Source: Fodinibacter sp963747405 | GTDB lineage: Bacteria > Actinomycetota > Actinomycetes > Actinomycetales > Dermatophilaceae | Assembly: GCA_963747405.1 (NCBI GenBank) | Contig: CAVVFG010000001.1 | Coordinates: 22,269 to 86,268, forward strand | Length of the DNA: 64,000 nucleotides | Direction of reading: 5' to 3' | Program-made: the position numbers and the translations under genes | Shown: piece by piece, positions 17,651 through 28,290 of the stretch | Layout of the letters: each line of letters begins with the position of its first letter | Numbering within the stretch: position 1 is the stretch's first letter | Notes under the pieces: generated by a model | Seen by the model: only the letters and a program-made list of their open reading frames with translations | What the model was told of the DNA's origin: nothing | The model's database searches: none

Positions 17651-18565
17651 TCAGGCCTTGTCGTTCGAGCCGCTGTCGAGGTGCGGGGTCGACAGATCGG
17701 CGCCCTCGGAGGTCTGCGAGATCGAGGGGACGTCGGTGTCCGCGTCGGCGTTGGCGGCAGCATCCGCGTCGTCGAAGGCGCCCGCTTCGATCTCGGCGTC
17801 GGAGAGCATGACCGGGGCCGATACGGCGACCTCCGCGTCGGGCGCCGTGTCCTTCTCGCCGTCCGAGGAGTCGCCCGCCTTGTCCTTGGCCGCGTCGGCG
17901 GCGTCGCCGGCCTTGCCCTTGAGCTCGCCGGTCTTGTCGACCGCGGCGTCCTTGACCTCGGCGGCCTTGCCCTTGGCGGCCGTGGCGAGGTCGCTGACCT
18001 TCTCGGAGACCGGCTTGGGGGGCGTGTAGGAGCCGGCGGTCGCCCACGGGTCGGGGCGCTCGTTGCTCTTGCGCCACGCCATGACAGCGGCACCGGCGGC
18101 GATGGCGCCCAGCAGCAGGATCCACTTGCCCTTGCCGCCCTTCTTCGCGACGGCGTCACCCTTGAGCACGGCGTAGGCGTCGGGTGCCCGGTCGGCGGCC
18201 TCGGCGGCGGACTCCCGCGCAGCGGCGGCGCCGGCGGCGACCGCGGCCAGCGCGCTGGCGACCTTGGGGAGCACGTCGTCGACGAAGGCCTCGCGGGCGT
18301 GCTCCACGCGGGGGGCGATGGCCTCGGCGGCCTCGTGCGCGTACTCCTTGACGGCCTCGGCGGTCTCACGGGCGGCCTCGGCGGCCTCGGCCGCCCGCTC
18401 CTTGGCGACGGCGGCACTGGCAGTCGTGGCCGTGGCGGCCTCTCCGGCCTTCCCCTTGAGCTCGGTGGCCCTGTCGGCTGCCACCTGCGCGCCGTCGGTC
18501 ACCTTCTCGGCACCGGCCGTCACGGCATCCTTGGCCTGGTCGGTCTTGGTCGGTGTGCGGAACAC
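17651..18565 (-). CDS. Ala/Lys/Glu-rich helical membrane-anchored protein (DUF5324-like)
   Basis: This 304-residue protein is built of long Ala/Lys/Glu/Asp helices resembling apolipoprotein or LEA repeats (AKDAVTAGAEKVTDGAQ, ATELKGKAGEAAT, then KGKAAEVKDAAVDKTGELKG). One membrane segment, WILLLGAIAAGAAVMAW, lies near residue 155, followed by an acidic tail. GTG 18565 with GAGGAGGAC upstream is the start. Similar helical proteins sit near ppiA and crgA in many actinobacteria, which supports a DUF5324-type assignment. No enzymatic motif is present. It could be an envelope or stress-linked scaffold, but the function is unknown. Confidence 0.7.
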   Translation of the reverse strand: MFRTPTKTDQAKDAVTAGAEKVTDGAQVAADRATELKGKAGEAATATTASAAVAKERAAEAAEAARETAEAVKEYAHEAAEAIAPRVEHAREAFVDDVLPKVASALAAVAAGAAAARESAAEAADRAPDAYAVLKGDAVAKKGGKGKWILLLGAIAAGAAVMAWRKSNERPDPWATAGSYTPPKPVSEKVSDLATAAKGKAAEVKDAAVDKTGELKGKAGDAADAAKDKAGDSSDGEKDTAPDAEVAVSAPVMLSDAEIEAGAFDDADAAANADADTDVPSISQTSEGADLSTPHLDSGSNDKA

Positions 18566-18687
18566 GTGTCCTCCTCGTGTTGGACGTCTGTTGTGCCCCA
18601 TCCTGCCCTGTTTGCGTGATTCCAAGCCATCCGGGGGCGCTGGGATCGGCGGTCGGTGCCCGCTCGCGTCGTGAGAGGATCGACGCC

Positions 18688-19206
18688 ATGAAGGCAACTC
18701 TGCACACCAACCACGGCCCCATCGTCGTCGAGCTGTTCCCGAACGAGGCACCCAAGACCGTCGCCAACTTCACCGGCCTGGCCACCGGCAGCAAGCAGTA
18801 CAAGGACGACGCCGGCCGCACCAACCCGACCAAGTTCTACGACGGGCTGATCTTCCACCGCATCATCCCCGGCTTCATGATCCAGGGCGGCTGCCCGCTC
18901 GGTCGCGGCATGGGCGGCCCGGGCTACGCGTTCGACGACGAGATCCACCCCGACCAGCAGTTCGACCGCCCCTACCTGCTCGCCATGGCCAACGCCGGCA
19001 AGCGGATGGGCAAGGGCACCAACGGCTCCCAGTTCTTCATCACCGTGGGCGCCACCTCATGGCTCAACGGCAAGCACACCATCTTCGGCGAGGTCGCCGA
19101 CGGCCCCAGCCGCGAGGTCATCGACGCGATCGCGAACGTGCCCACCGGGCAGATGGACAAGCCGCTCGACGACGTGGTCATCGAGCGCGTCGAGATCGAG
19201 GACTGA
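18688..19206 (+). CDS. ppiA: Peptidyl-prolyl cis-trans isomerase, cyclophilin type
   Basis: This 172-residue cytoplasmic cyclophilin catalyses proline isomerisation during folding. The core motifs are FHRIIPGFMIQGGCP (active-site Arg, Phe and Gln), NGSQFFITV, and WLNGKHTIFGEV. There is no signal peptide. ATG 18688 starts MKATLHTNHGPIVVELF, the normal N-terminus; the in-frame upstream start would add sequence unlike the family. Its place beside a rhomboid gene and crgA is conserved in actinobacteria. Confidence 0.95.
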   Translation: MKATLHTNHGPIVVELFPNEAPKTVANFTGLATGSKQYKDDAGRTNPTKFYDGLIFHRIIPGFMIQGGCPLGRGMGGPGYAFDDEIHPDQQFDRPYLLAMANAGKRMGKGTNGSQFFITVGATSWLNGKHTIFGEVADGPSREVIDAIANVPTGQMDKPLDDVVIERVEIED

Positions 19207-19249
19207 CCCCGCCACCGCGGGCGCCGGGCGCAGGAACGAGACCTCCGAC

Positions 19250-20149
19250 GTGAGTGAGCAGCCGGTCCACCCGGATGCCGTCGAGCAGGTGCCGGTGTGC
19301 CCACGGCACCCCGACCGCGAGTCCTACGTGCGCTGCCAGCGGTGCATGCGGCCCACCTGCCCGGAGTGCCAGCGGCCGGCCGCGGTCGGCATCCAGTGCG
19401 TCGACTGCGTGGCCGAGGGCGCGAAGACGGTGCGCCAGGCGCGCACCGTCTTCGGCGGCTCGGTCACCGACGGCCGCCCGCTCGCGACGATGACCATCAT
19501 CGGCATCTGCCTGGTGGTGTTCGTCGGGCAGTACGCCGTGCCCGGGCTGCAGGGGAAGATCGCCTTCGTTCCGGCCCTGGCCAGCAGCGAGCCCTGGCGC
19601 TTCCTCACCTCGGCCTTCGCCCACGGCGGCATCACCCACATCGCGTTCAACATGTATGCGCTGTGGGTGATGGGCACCTACCTCGAGCCGATGCTCGGGC
19701 GGGCCCGCTTCGTGGCCATCTACCTGCTCAGCGCCCTGGGCGGCTCGGTGATGTACCTGCTGCTGGCGGCGCCCACGAGCATCGACGACGCCCTGGCCGG
19801 CAACTACGGGATGTGGCGCACGGGGGCCGTGGGTGCCTCCGGTGCGGTGTTCGGCCTGTTCGGCGCGTTCCTCGTGCTACAGCGCCGGCTCGGCCGCTCG
19901 GCGGCCGGGATGTACGTGATCATCGGGATCAACGCGGTCATTGGGTTCGTCATCCCGGGCATCGCCTGGCAGGCCCACCTCGGCGGGCTGCTCACCGGCG
20001 CGGCCGTGGCTGCTGCCATCGCCCACTCGGGCCGCGACCGGGCGCCGACGGCCCCACCGGCGAGCCAGCGCGTGCACTGGTTCTCGATGGGCGGCATCCT
20101 GCTCGTGCTCGTCGTGCTGACGATCGGCAAGTACGCTCTGGCCGGCTGA
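19250..20149 (+). CDS. Rhomboid family intramembrane serine protease with N-terminal zinc ribbon
   Basis: This 299-residue protein starts with a B-box-like zinc ribbon (residues 15-62) with cysteine pairs CPRHP, CQRCMRPTCPEC and CVDC. Six or so membrane segments follow. The catalytic Ser lies in GASGAVFGLFGA and the His in WQAHLGGLLTG, so the dyad is complete. FAHGGITHIAFNMYALW is the loop L1/TM2 signature. It should cleave membrane-protein substrates within the bilayer; targets are unknown. GTG 19250 lies 43 bp after ppiA. Confidence 0.93.
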   Translation: MSEQPVHPDAVEQVPVCPRHPDRESYVRCQRCMRPTCPECQRPAAVGIQCVDCVAEGAKTVRQARTVFGGSVTDGRPLATMTIIGICLVVFVGQYAVPGLQGKIAFVPALASSEPWRFLTSAFAHGGITHIAFNMYALWVMGTYLEPMLGRARFVAIYLLSALGGSVMYLLLAAPTSIDDALAGNYGMWRTGAVGASGAVFGLFGAFLVLQRRLGRSAAGMYVIIGINAVIGFVIPGIAWQAHLGGLLTGAAVAAAIAHSGRDRAPTAPPASQRVHWFSMGGILLVLVVLTIGKYALAG

Positions 20150-20190
20150 GCCGCCGGGCCGTGGATTACACGGCTGTCATTCGTCCCCAG

Positions 20191-20212
20191 TGGGGACAAC
20201 CCCTGTGGACAA
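20191..20212. other. DnaA-box pair near crgA
   Basis: TGTGGACAA at 20204-20212 is the exact reverse complement of the actinobacterial DnaA box TTGTCCACA. TGGGGACAA at 20191-20199 differs at one base. They lie in the 79-bp convergent gap between the rhomboid and crgA genes. Outlying DnaA boxes near oriC can titrate DnaA, but two boxes alone are not an origin. Confidence 0.45.
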
Positions 20213-20228
20213 CCCGGTGGGGATGCCG

Positions 20229-20480
20229 TCAGCGCCAGCGCGTGGTCATCAGGAAGCCGGAGAGCATCAGGCCGAAGCCGACGGCGAGGTTCCAGCGGCC
20301 GATCGCGGGGACCGGGAACTGGTGCACGCCGGAGATGTAGAACGTGACGACCCAGAGCAGGCCGACGATCATCAGGCCGAGCATGAGGGGCACGAACCAG
20401 CGCGGGTTGGGCGTCGTGTTCTTCTGCGCCGTGCGCGGCGGGGTGTATGCGGGTTTGGAGCGACCCTTTGACTCGGGCAC
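20229..20480 (-). CDS. crgA: Cell division protein CrgA
   Basis: The 83-residue protein has a basic N-terminus (PESKGRSKPAYTPP) and two membrane helices (WFVPLMLGLMIVGLLWVVTF and LAVGFGLMLSGFLMTT), joined by a short outer loop and ending MTTRWR. Length and order match CrgA, the actinobacterial inner-membrane protein that bridges FtsZ, FtsI/PBP and other septum components. It is convergent with the rhomboid gene and divergent from the DUF881 gene 71 bp away. Confidence 0.93.
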   Translation of the reverse strand: MPESKGRSKPAYTPPRTAQKNTTPNPRWFVPLMLGLMIVGLLWVVTFYISGVHQFPVPAIGRWNLAVGFGLMLSGFLMTTRWR

Positions 20481-20551
20481 GAACGGTCTCCTCGTGGCGT
20501 TGATGGTGTTGGCCTAGCGTAGAGGGTGTTCGGGGAAAGGAGGTGGCCGTC

Positions 20552-21304
20552 GTGGCCAGGAGGCACGCCGGACCCGTCGACCGTCCCTCCGCGTGGCCCT
20601 GGCTGGTGCCCGTCGCGGCCCTCGTGGCGGGGACCCTGTTCGCCTCCAGCGTGCGCGCCTCCGACGGCGGCGACCTGCGCACCGACCAGGCGCGGCTGCC
20701 CGACCTGATCCGGGCCCAGAACCGCACCAACGAGGACCGTGTCGCGAAGTACGGCGTGCTGCAGGGCCGGGTCGACGAGGCCACCGCCGCGCTCGCGCCG
20801 GGCGACCTGGAGACCCAGAGGCTCGAGCGCCGGGCCAACGAGATCGCCACCGCCGCCGGCCGTACCCAGGTGCGTGGCCCCGCGCTGCAGGTCACCCTCG
20901 ACGACGCCAAGCTCACCGGTGGCGAGGTGCCCGCCGGCGGTGACCCCGACGACTACGTCATCCACCAGCAGGACGTGCAGTCGGTGGTCAACGCGCTGTG
21001 GAGGGGGGGCGCCGAGGCGATGATGCTGCAGGACCAGCGGGTCATCTCGACCAGCGCGGTGCGGTGCGTCGGCAACACGCTCATCCTCCAGGGGCGGGTG
21101 TACTCGCCTCCCTACGTCATCACCGCCATCGGCGACCGGGCCGCGATGCGCTCCGCGCTCGACGGTGACCCGGCCGTCGGCAACCTGCGCGACTGGTCGG
21201 TCGCGGTCGGGCTCGGATACGACGTGACGAACGTGGGCCAGCGCACCTTCCCGGCCTACAGCGGGTCCATCGTGCCCGAGCACGCCTCCGTCCCGGCATC
21301 GTGA
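20552..21304 (+). CDS. DUF881 family membrane-anchored protein
   Basis: The 250-residue protein has one N-terminal membrane anchor (WLVPVAALVAGTLFASSV, about 15-32). A coiled stretch follows (LPDLIRAQNRTNEDRVAKYG), then the DUF881 core (GPALQVTLDDAK, DDYVIHQQDVQSVVNALWRG, QDQRVISTSAVRCVGNTLI, PYVITAIGD). Its place between crgA and pabA/trpG equals that of Rv0012 in Mycobacterium. GTG 20552 is chosen since AAAGGAGGT lies 7 nt upstream; GTG 20543 overlaps that site. DUF881 proteins are extracytoplasmic and linked to division, but the biochemical role is unsettled. Confidence 0.88.
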   Translation: MARRHAGPVDRPSAWPWLVPVAALVAGTLFASSVRASDGGDLRTDQARLPDLIRAQNRTNEDRVAKYGVLQGRVDEATAALAPGDLETQRLERRANEIATAAGRTQVRGPALQVTLDDAKLTGGEVPAGGDPDDYVIHQQDVQSVVNALWRGGAEAMMLQDQRVISTSAVRCVGNTLILQGRVYSPPYVITAIGDRAAMRSALDGDPAVGNLRDWSVAVGLGYDVTNVGQRTFPAYSGSIVPEHASVPAS

Positions 21305-21322
21305 TGCTGCACCATTGAGCGC

Positions 21323-21979
21323 ATGTCCCGCATCCTCGTCGTCGACAACTACGACAGCTTCGTCTTCACGATCGTCGGCTATCTCGAGCAGCTCGGCGCG
21401 CACTGCGAGGTCGTGCGCAACGACGCGGTCGCCCCTGCCGACGGCGCTGACTTCGACGGCGTGCTCGTCTCGCCCGGCCCCGGCACACCGGAGGAGGCCG
21501 GCGTCTCGATGGCGATGATCGAGGCCTGTGGCGAGCGCGAGCAGCCGATGCTCGGCGTGTGTCTGGGCCACCAGGCGCTCGGGGTCGTGCTCGGTGCCAC
21601 CGTCGGCCGGGCGCCCGAGCTGCTGCACGGGAAGACCTCGCAGGTGCACCACGACGGCACGGGGGTGCTCGAGGGCGCCCCCGACCCGTTCACCGCCACC
21701 CGCTACCACTCGCTCACCATCGAGCCGGCGACGCTGCCCGACGAGCTGCTGGCCAACGGCCGGACCGAGAGCGGCATCATCATGGCGGTGCGGCACGCGA
21801 GCCTGCCGCTGCACGGGGTGCAGTTCCACCCCGAGTCGGTGCTCACCCACGGCGGCCACCGGATGCTCGCGAACTGGCTGGCGCTGTGCGGGATGCCGGA
21901 TGCCGTGGCGCGCTCGGCCGGGCTGAGCCCGCTCGTGCACGACGCCGCTGGCGTCGCCCGGATGGTCGCCGCCGGCTGA
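21323..21979 (+). CDS. pabA: Aminodeoxychorismate/anthranilate synthase glutamine amidotransferase subunit
   Basis: This 218-residue class I glutamine amidotransferase would supply ammonia to a chorismate-binding partner for folate (PabB) or tryptophan (TrpE). It begins MSRILVVDNYDSFVFTI, has the oxyanion loop SPGPGTPEEAG, the nucleophile Cys in GVCLGHQALG, and the His/Glu pair in HGVQFHPES. No trpE or pabB is nearby, and the conserved position between a DUF881 gene and pknB matches the orthologue variously called trpG or pabA. It is 18 bp after DUF881. Confidence 0.92.
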   Translation: MSRILVVDNYDSFVFTIVGYLEQLGAHCEVVRNDAVAPADGADFDGVLVSPGPGTPEEAGVSMAMIEACGEREQPMLGVCLGHQALGVVLGATVGRAPELLHGKTSQVHHDGTGVLEGAPDPFTATRYHSLTIEPATLPDELLANGRTESGIIMAVRHASLPLHGVQFHPESVLTHGGHRMLANWLALCGMPDAVARSAGLSPLVHDAAGVARMVAAG

Positions 21980-22002
21980 CCATGCGGGGGCCGTCCCTAC
22001 GT

Positions 22003-22142
22003 GTCCCCGTTGTGACCTATAGGTCACAACGGGGACGGCGCACCGGGGCCGGGGTGTCCCTGTTGTGACCTATTGGTCGATCTGGGGGCGGGGCGCGGGT
22101 GGTGGGGCGTCCCTGTTGTGACCTATTGGTCGATACGGGGAC
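22003..22142. repeat. Three-copy 53-bp tandem repeat with 34-bp palindromes
   Basis: Units start at 22003, 22056 and 22109, exactly 53 bp apart. Each opens with a 34-bp element. The first (22003-22036) is a perfect palindrome with TTGTGACCTATAGGTCACAA at its centre. The second (22056-22089) and third (22109-22142) share TTGTGACCTATTGGTCGAT and are imperfect in the right arm. The GC-rich spacers differ more. The array fills the gap between convergent pabA and pknB and ends 3 bp before the pknB stop, so it may terminate both transcripts. Confidence 0.85.
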
Positions 22143-22145
22143 GGG

Positions 22146-24005
<1,860 letters not shown>

Positions 24006-24017
24006 CGTGTGCTCTCC

Positions 24018-25469
24018 TCATCGGCTCAACCGCGCTTCCATCATCTGCTTGGCGATCGGTGCGGCGACCGTGCCGCCCCCGGCCTCGCTGCCGGCGACGC
24101 CGCCGTCCTCGGCGATCACCGCGACGGCGATCGCCGGGTCGTTCGCCGGTGCGAACGAGATGAACCAGGCGTGTGCCTTTCGGCCCTCGCCGTGCTGGGC
24201 GGTGCCGGTCTTGCCGGCGACGTCGACGCCCTGCATCTGCGCGCGCCGGCCGGTGCCGTCCTCGACCACGGACTCCATCATCCGGGTGAGCTGGGCGGCC
24301 ACCTCGGGGGTCACCGCCTGGGAGAGCTCCTGCGGGTCGGCCGACTCGATGACCGAGAGGTCGGAGCCGATGACCGACTCCACGAGGTAGGGCTTCATGA
24401 CGACGCCACGGTTGGCGACCCCCGCCGCGACCATGGCCATCTGCAGCGGGGTGACCTGCACGTCGAACTGGCCGATCGAGCTCTGCGCCAGCTGCGGCTT
24501 GTTCATCTCGGCGGGAACCCGGCTGGGCGTGACCCGCATCGGCACGGTGAGCCCGTCGCCGAAGCCGAACTTGGCGGCCTGCGACTGCAGCGTGTCGGCA
24601 CCGATCTGCATCCCGAGGTAGGCGAACGCGGTGTTGCACGACACCGCCAGGGCCTGCGTCATCGTGATCTCCGGCGTCGGGCCGCAGGCCCGGCCGTCGT
24701 GGTTGGGCAGGTCGGCGGTGGTGTCGGGCAGGTCGAGCACGGCCGGGCCGGGAAGCATCGAGTTCTCGGTGTACTCGCCGGTGGACAGTGCGGCCGCGGC
24801 GGTGACGACCTTGAAGACCGACCCCGGGGGGTACAGCTCGTTGATCGTGCGGTTCAGGGCCGGCTTGTCGGGGTCGGCGTTGAGCGCCTTGGAGTTGCGC
24901 GTGACCACCCGCAGGTCGTGGCTGGCGAGGTCGTTGGGGTCGTAGGTGGGGTTGCTGACCATGGCGAGGATGGCACCGGTGCGCGGGTCGAGCGCCACGG
25001 CGGCACCTTTGATGCCCTTGAGGCCCTCGGCGGCCGCCGCCTGCACCTTGGGGTCCAGGGTGGTCTCGACGTTGGCGCCCTGCGCCCGGCGACCCGTGAA
25101 CAGGTCGGACACCCGCCGGTAGAACAGCTTGTCGCTCGAGCCCGACAGGAACGCGTTCTCGGCCTGCTCCAGGCCCCCGGCGGCGCCGAAGAACGAGTAC
25201 GACCCGGTGACGTGGGCGTAGAGCTTCGGCTCGTCGTAGACCCGCTGGAACTTGTACTCGTCGTCGACGGGCACCGACTTCGCGACCGGGGTCTGCCCCA
25301 CGAGGATCTCGCCGCGCTCGCGGGCGAAGGTCGACAGCAGGGTGCGGCGGTTGTCGGGGCGCGCATTGAGGTCGGCGGCGAAGACGTACTGGATGAGGGT
25401 CGTCGAGACCAGCAGGGAGGCGAACAGCACGGCGACGACGAGCGAGAGCCGGCGGACGGGGGCGTTCAC
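24018..25469 (-). CDS. pbpA: Penicillin-binding protein 2-type transpeptidase
   Basis: This 483-residue class B PBP has an N-terminal membrane helix (LSLVVAVLFASLLVSTTLIQ). The transpeptidase domain carries the nucleophile Ser in PPGSVFKVV (SxxK), SCN in AVSCNTAFAYLG, and KTG in AGKTGTAQHG. It crosslinks peptidoglycan with the RodA-type glycosyltransferase encoded just upstream. GTG 25469 overlaps the rodA stop (GTGA), so translation is coupled. The homologue in mycobacteria is PbpA, a substrate of PknB. Confidence 0.95.
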   Translation of the reverse strand: MNAPVRRLSLVVAVLFASLLVSTTLIQYVFAADLNARPDNRRTLLSTFARERGEILVGQTPVAKSVPVDDEYKFQRVYDEPKLYAHVTGSYSFFGAAGGLEQAENAFLSGSSDKLFYRRVSDLFTGRRAQGANVETTLDPKVQAAAAEGLKGIKGAAVALDPRTGAILAMVSNPTYDPNDLASHDLRVVTRNSKALNADPDKPALNRTINELYPPGSVFKVVTAAAALSTGEYTENSMLPGPAVLDLPDTTADLPNHDGRACGPTPEITMTQALAVSCNTAFAYLGMQIGADTLQSQAAKFGFGDGLTVPMRVTPSRVPAEMNKPQLAQSSIGQFDVQVTPLQMAMVAAGVANRGVVMKPYLVESVIGSDLSVIESADPQELSQAVTPEVAAQLTRMMESVVEDGTGRRAQMQGVDVAGKTGTAQHGEGRKAHAWFISFAPANDPAIAVAVIAEDGGVAGSEAGGGTVAAPIAKQMMEARLSR

Positions 25470-26848
25470 GGCAGCCTCACCACCTCGGTGCGTGCCTCGG
25501 CCACGGGGTTCGGCGCGTTCGCCTCGGGCAGCGGCCGGCGGGCGTGGTCGGAGATGCGCAGCAGGATGGCGACCAGCGTCCAGTTCGCGAGCAGCGAGGA
25601 GCCGCCCGAGGACAGGAACGGCATGGTCAGGCCGGTGAGCGGGATGACCCGGGTGACGCCCCCGACCACGACGAAGCACTGCAGGGCCAGCGAGAACGAC
25701 AGCCCGGCGGCGAGCAGCTTGCCGAAGCCGTCGCGGGTGCCGAGCGAGGTGCGCAGGCCGCGCTGGACCAGCAGCGCGTAGAGCATCAGCAGGGCGAACA
25801 GGCCGATCAGGCCGATCTCCTCACCGAAGCTCGGGACGATGAAGTCGGACTCGGCGAAGTAGGTGAGGTCGGGGCGACCGCGGCCCAGCCCGGTGCCGAA
25901 CATCCCCCCGGACGCCATGCCCATCAGCCCCTTGGCGAGCTGGTCGGAGGCCTGCAGCGCCTCGGGGCTGAAGGTGTCGAGCCACAGCAGCACCCGGGTC
26001 TGCACGTGCCCGAAGACGAGGTAGGCCACGTAGGCGCCGGCGCAGAACAGGGTGAGTCCGATGACGATCCAGGACACCCGCTCGGTGGCGACGTACAGCA
26101 TGGCGACGAACAGCCCGAAGAACAGCAGCGAGGAGCCGAGGTCTCGCTCGAAGACGAGCACGGCCAGGCTCGCGAGCCAGGCGACGAGGATGGGCCCGAG
26201 GTCGCGGCCGCGCGGCAGGGTGAGACCCAGCACCTTGCGCCCGGCGACCGAGAGGGCGTCGCGGGTCTGCACGAGGTAGCCGGCGAAGAAGATGGCCAGG
26301 GCGATCTTCGCGACCTCACCGGGCTGGAAGGAGAACGGGCCGACCTGGATCCAGATGCGGGAGCCGTAGATCGAGGTGCCGATGATCGGCAGGAGCGGCA
26401 GCAGCAGCAGTCCGAAACCGATGGCGCCGGCGAGGTAGGTGTAGCGGCGCAGCACCCGGTGGTCGCGCAGCACCAGCAGCACGACGGCCGCGATGACCAT
26501 GGCCACGGCGGTCCACATCAGCTGGCGCAGGGCCACTCCGCCGGCGATGGTCTTGCCGTTGGCGAGGTCGATGCGGTGGATCATCACCAGCCCGAGCCCG
26601 TTGAGCAGGGTCATGATCGGCAGCATCAGCGGGTCGGCGTACGACGCGCGCCAGCGCAGCACGAGGTGGAAGCCGACGGCCAGCGCGAGGTAGCCGCCCA
26701 CGAGGGTGAGCGTGCCGGGGGGGATGGTGCCCGTGGTCGCGAGCTCGACGTTGAGGTAGGCCAGCAGCACGATGGCGACGGCCCCGACCACCAGGACGAG
26801 CTCCACGTTGCGGCCCCGGCGGGTGGGGAGCGAGGAGACGATGCTCAT
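25466..26848 (-). CDS. rodA: RodA/FtsW family peptidoglycan glycosyltransferase
   Basis: This 460-residue SEDS protein has about 10-12 membrane helices. Recognisable motifs are FQPGEVAKIALAIFFAGYL, FERDLGSSLLFFGLFVAMLY, and the C-terminal FLSSGGSSLLANW. The catalytic-type Asp lies in the ERDLG segment. It polymerises lipid II with the cognate PBP (pbpA). ATG 26848 overlaps the pstP stop (ATGA), and the stop overlaps the pbpA start, so pstP-rodA-pbpA are tightly coupled. Confidence 0.95.
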   Translation of the reverse strand: MSIVSSLPTRRGRNVELVLVVGAVAIVLLAYLNVELATTGTIPPGTLTLVGGYLALAVGFHLVLRWRASYADPLMLPIMTLLNGLGLVMIHRIDLANGKTIAGGVALRQLMWTAVAMVIAAVVLLVLRDHRVLRRYTYLAGAIGFGLLLLPLLPIIGTSIYGSRIWIQVGPFSFQPGEVAKIALAIFFAGYLVQTRDALSVAGRKVLGLTLPRGRDLGPILVAWLASLAVLVFERDLGSSLLFFGLFVAMLYVATERVSWIVIGLTLFCAGAYVAYLVFGHVQTRVLLWLDTFSPEALQASDQLAKGLMGMASGGMFGTGLGRGRPDLTYFAESDFIVPSFGEEIGLIGLFALLMLYALLVQRGLRTSLGTRDGFGKLLAAGLSFSLALQCFVVVGGVTRVIPLTGLTMPFLSSGGSSLLANWTLVAILLRISDHARRPLPEANAPNPVAEARTEVVRLP

Positions 26849-28287
26849 GACGTCACCGGTCCGCCGGTCGCGACGGGGCCGGGCGGCACCGTGGGGGGGA
26901 CGGTGGGCCGGATGCCGGGGGTCGCCCCGGGGGAGGGGGTGGCCCTGGGCGTCGGGGTCGGGGCCACGCTCGATGACGAGGACGGGCTGGCCGACACCGT
27001 GGGGCTGGGGGTGGGCGCGGTCCAGGTGGCCGGCACCGTGCGGCACGCCTCGCCGTTGAACCGCGCCCACCGGCAGGCCGTCGCCTGCAGCCGCAGCTCG
27101 GCGACCCGCACGTCGGCCGCCGCCCGGTCGTCGACCTCGATGCCCTGCCGGAGGCTGTCCTGGTAGGAGGTCGGCAGGTCGTCGAGGGCGATCGTCGTGG
27201 CGAACTCGGGCCGGGACAGCGAGATCGGGCCGAGGTTCTGCTCGACCCCCCGGAACACCGCGACGACGCCGTCCTGCTCGGCGAGGTAGTACTGGCGCTG
27301 GGACCACGCGTACCCGGCATACGAGCCGCCGGCGGCGACGACGACGAGCACGAGGGCGAGGGCGGCCACCCGCAGCACGGTGCCGCGCCGTGATGGTGGC
27401 CCCTCCTCGGCCAGGGTGACCCCGTCGTCGGTGTCGGGGCCACCGGTGGCCTGCGCGGTGAGGGCGGCGGCCTTGGCGGCCGGGGTGGTCGGCATCGGCC
27501 GGGTCCCGCGCTCACGCAGCGCCGCCGCGCCGACGACCTGCGGCTGGGTGGGCGGCGCGTTGCCGATGTCGACGAGGTCGCCCACCACGACGGTGACGTT
27601 GTCGGGGGCACCGGCCCGCAGGGCCAGGGCGATCAGCCGCTCGGCGGTCTCGCCCGGGCCGGCGGTGTCGGTGAGCACCTCGGAGATGGTGTCGGGCGCG
27701 ACGTAGTCGGTGAGCCCGTCGGAGGCGATGACGTAGCGGTCGCCGATCCGGCCCTGGCGCACCACGAGGTCGGGCTCGTCCTCGTGGGTGCCGGTGAGCA
27801 CCCGGGTGACGAGCGAGCGCTGCGGGTGGCTCTGCGCCTCCTCGGCGGTGATCCGCCCCTCGTCGACGAGGTTCTGCACGAACGAGTGGTCCTTGGTGAC
27901 CTGGGTGACCTCCCCGTCGCGCACCAGGAACGCGCGGGAGTCACCGATGTGGGCGAGCACGATCTTGTCACCCGCCCGGAGCAGGGCGATGAGCGTGGTG
28001 CCCATGCCCTCCAGGCTGGGGTCGGCGTGGGCCTGCTCGCCGATCTCGGTGTTGGCGCGGTTGATCCGCTCGAGCAGCGCCGAGCTGACATCGCGGCCAC
28101 CGAGCGCCTCGCCGTCGAGGGTCGCGAGGGCGCCGATGACCGTGGAGCTGGCCACGTCGCCGCCGGCGTGCCCGCCCATGCCGTCGGCCATGGCCAGCAG
28201 GTGCGGGCCGGCGTAGCCCGAGTCCTCGTTGTTGGACCGGACCATGCCGACGTCGGACCGGGCGGCGTAGTGGAACGCGAAGGGCAT
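26845..28287 (-). CDS. pstP: PP2C-type Ser/Thr protein phosphatase
   Basis: This 480-residue membrane phosphatase reverses PknB-type phosphorylation. PP2C motifs are ARSDVGMVRSNNEDSGYAG, MADGMGGHAGGDVAS, VLAHIGDSRAFLV, GDRYVIASDGLTDYV and APDNVTVVVGD, so all metal-binding Asp residues are in place. A membrane helix (VAALALVLVVVAAGGSYAGYA, near 305-325) leads to an outer domain and a Pro/Thr-rich tail. It lies 3 bp after fhaB and overlaps rodA. Confidence 0.96.
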   Translation of the reverse strand: MPFAFHYAARSDVGMVRSNNEDSGYAGPHLLAMADGMGGHAGGDVASSTVIGALATLDGEALGGRDVSSALLERINRANTEIGEQAHADPSLEGMGTTLIALLRAGDKIVLAHIGDSRAFLVRDGEVTQVTKDHSFVQNLVDEGRITAEEAQSHPQRSLVTRVLTGTHEDEPDLVVRQGRIGDRYVIASDGLTDYVAPDTISEVLTDTAGPGETAERLIALALRAGAPDNVTVVVGDLVDIGNAPPTQPQVVGAAALRERGTRPMPTTPAAKAAALTAQATGGPDTDDGVTLAEEGPPSRRGTVLRVAALALVLVVVAAGGSYAGYAWSQRQYYLAEQDGVVAVFRGVEQNLGPISLSRPEFATTIALDDLPTSYQDSLRQGIEVDDRAAADVRVAELRLQATACRWARFNGEACRTVPATWTAPTPSPTVSASPSSSSSVAPTPTPRATPSPGATPGIRPTVPPTVPPGPVATGGPVTS

Positions 28288-28290
28288 CCG

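Noticed and set aside
20150..20228. Possible origin of replication at the DnaA boxes
   Set aside because: Only two boxes, no AT-rich unwinding region, and dnaA/dnaN are not here.
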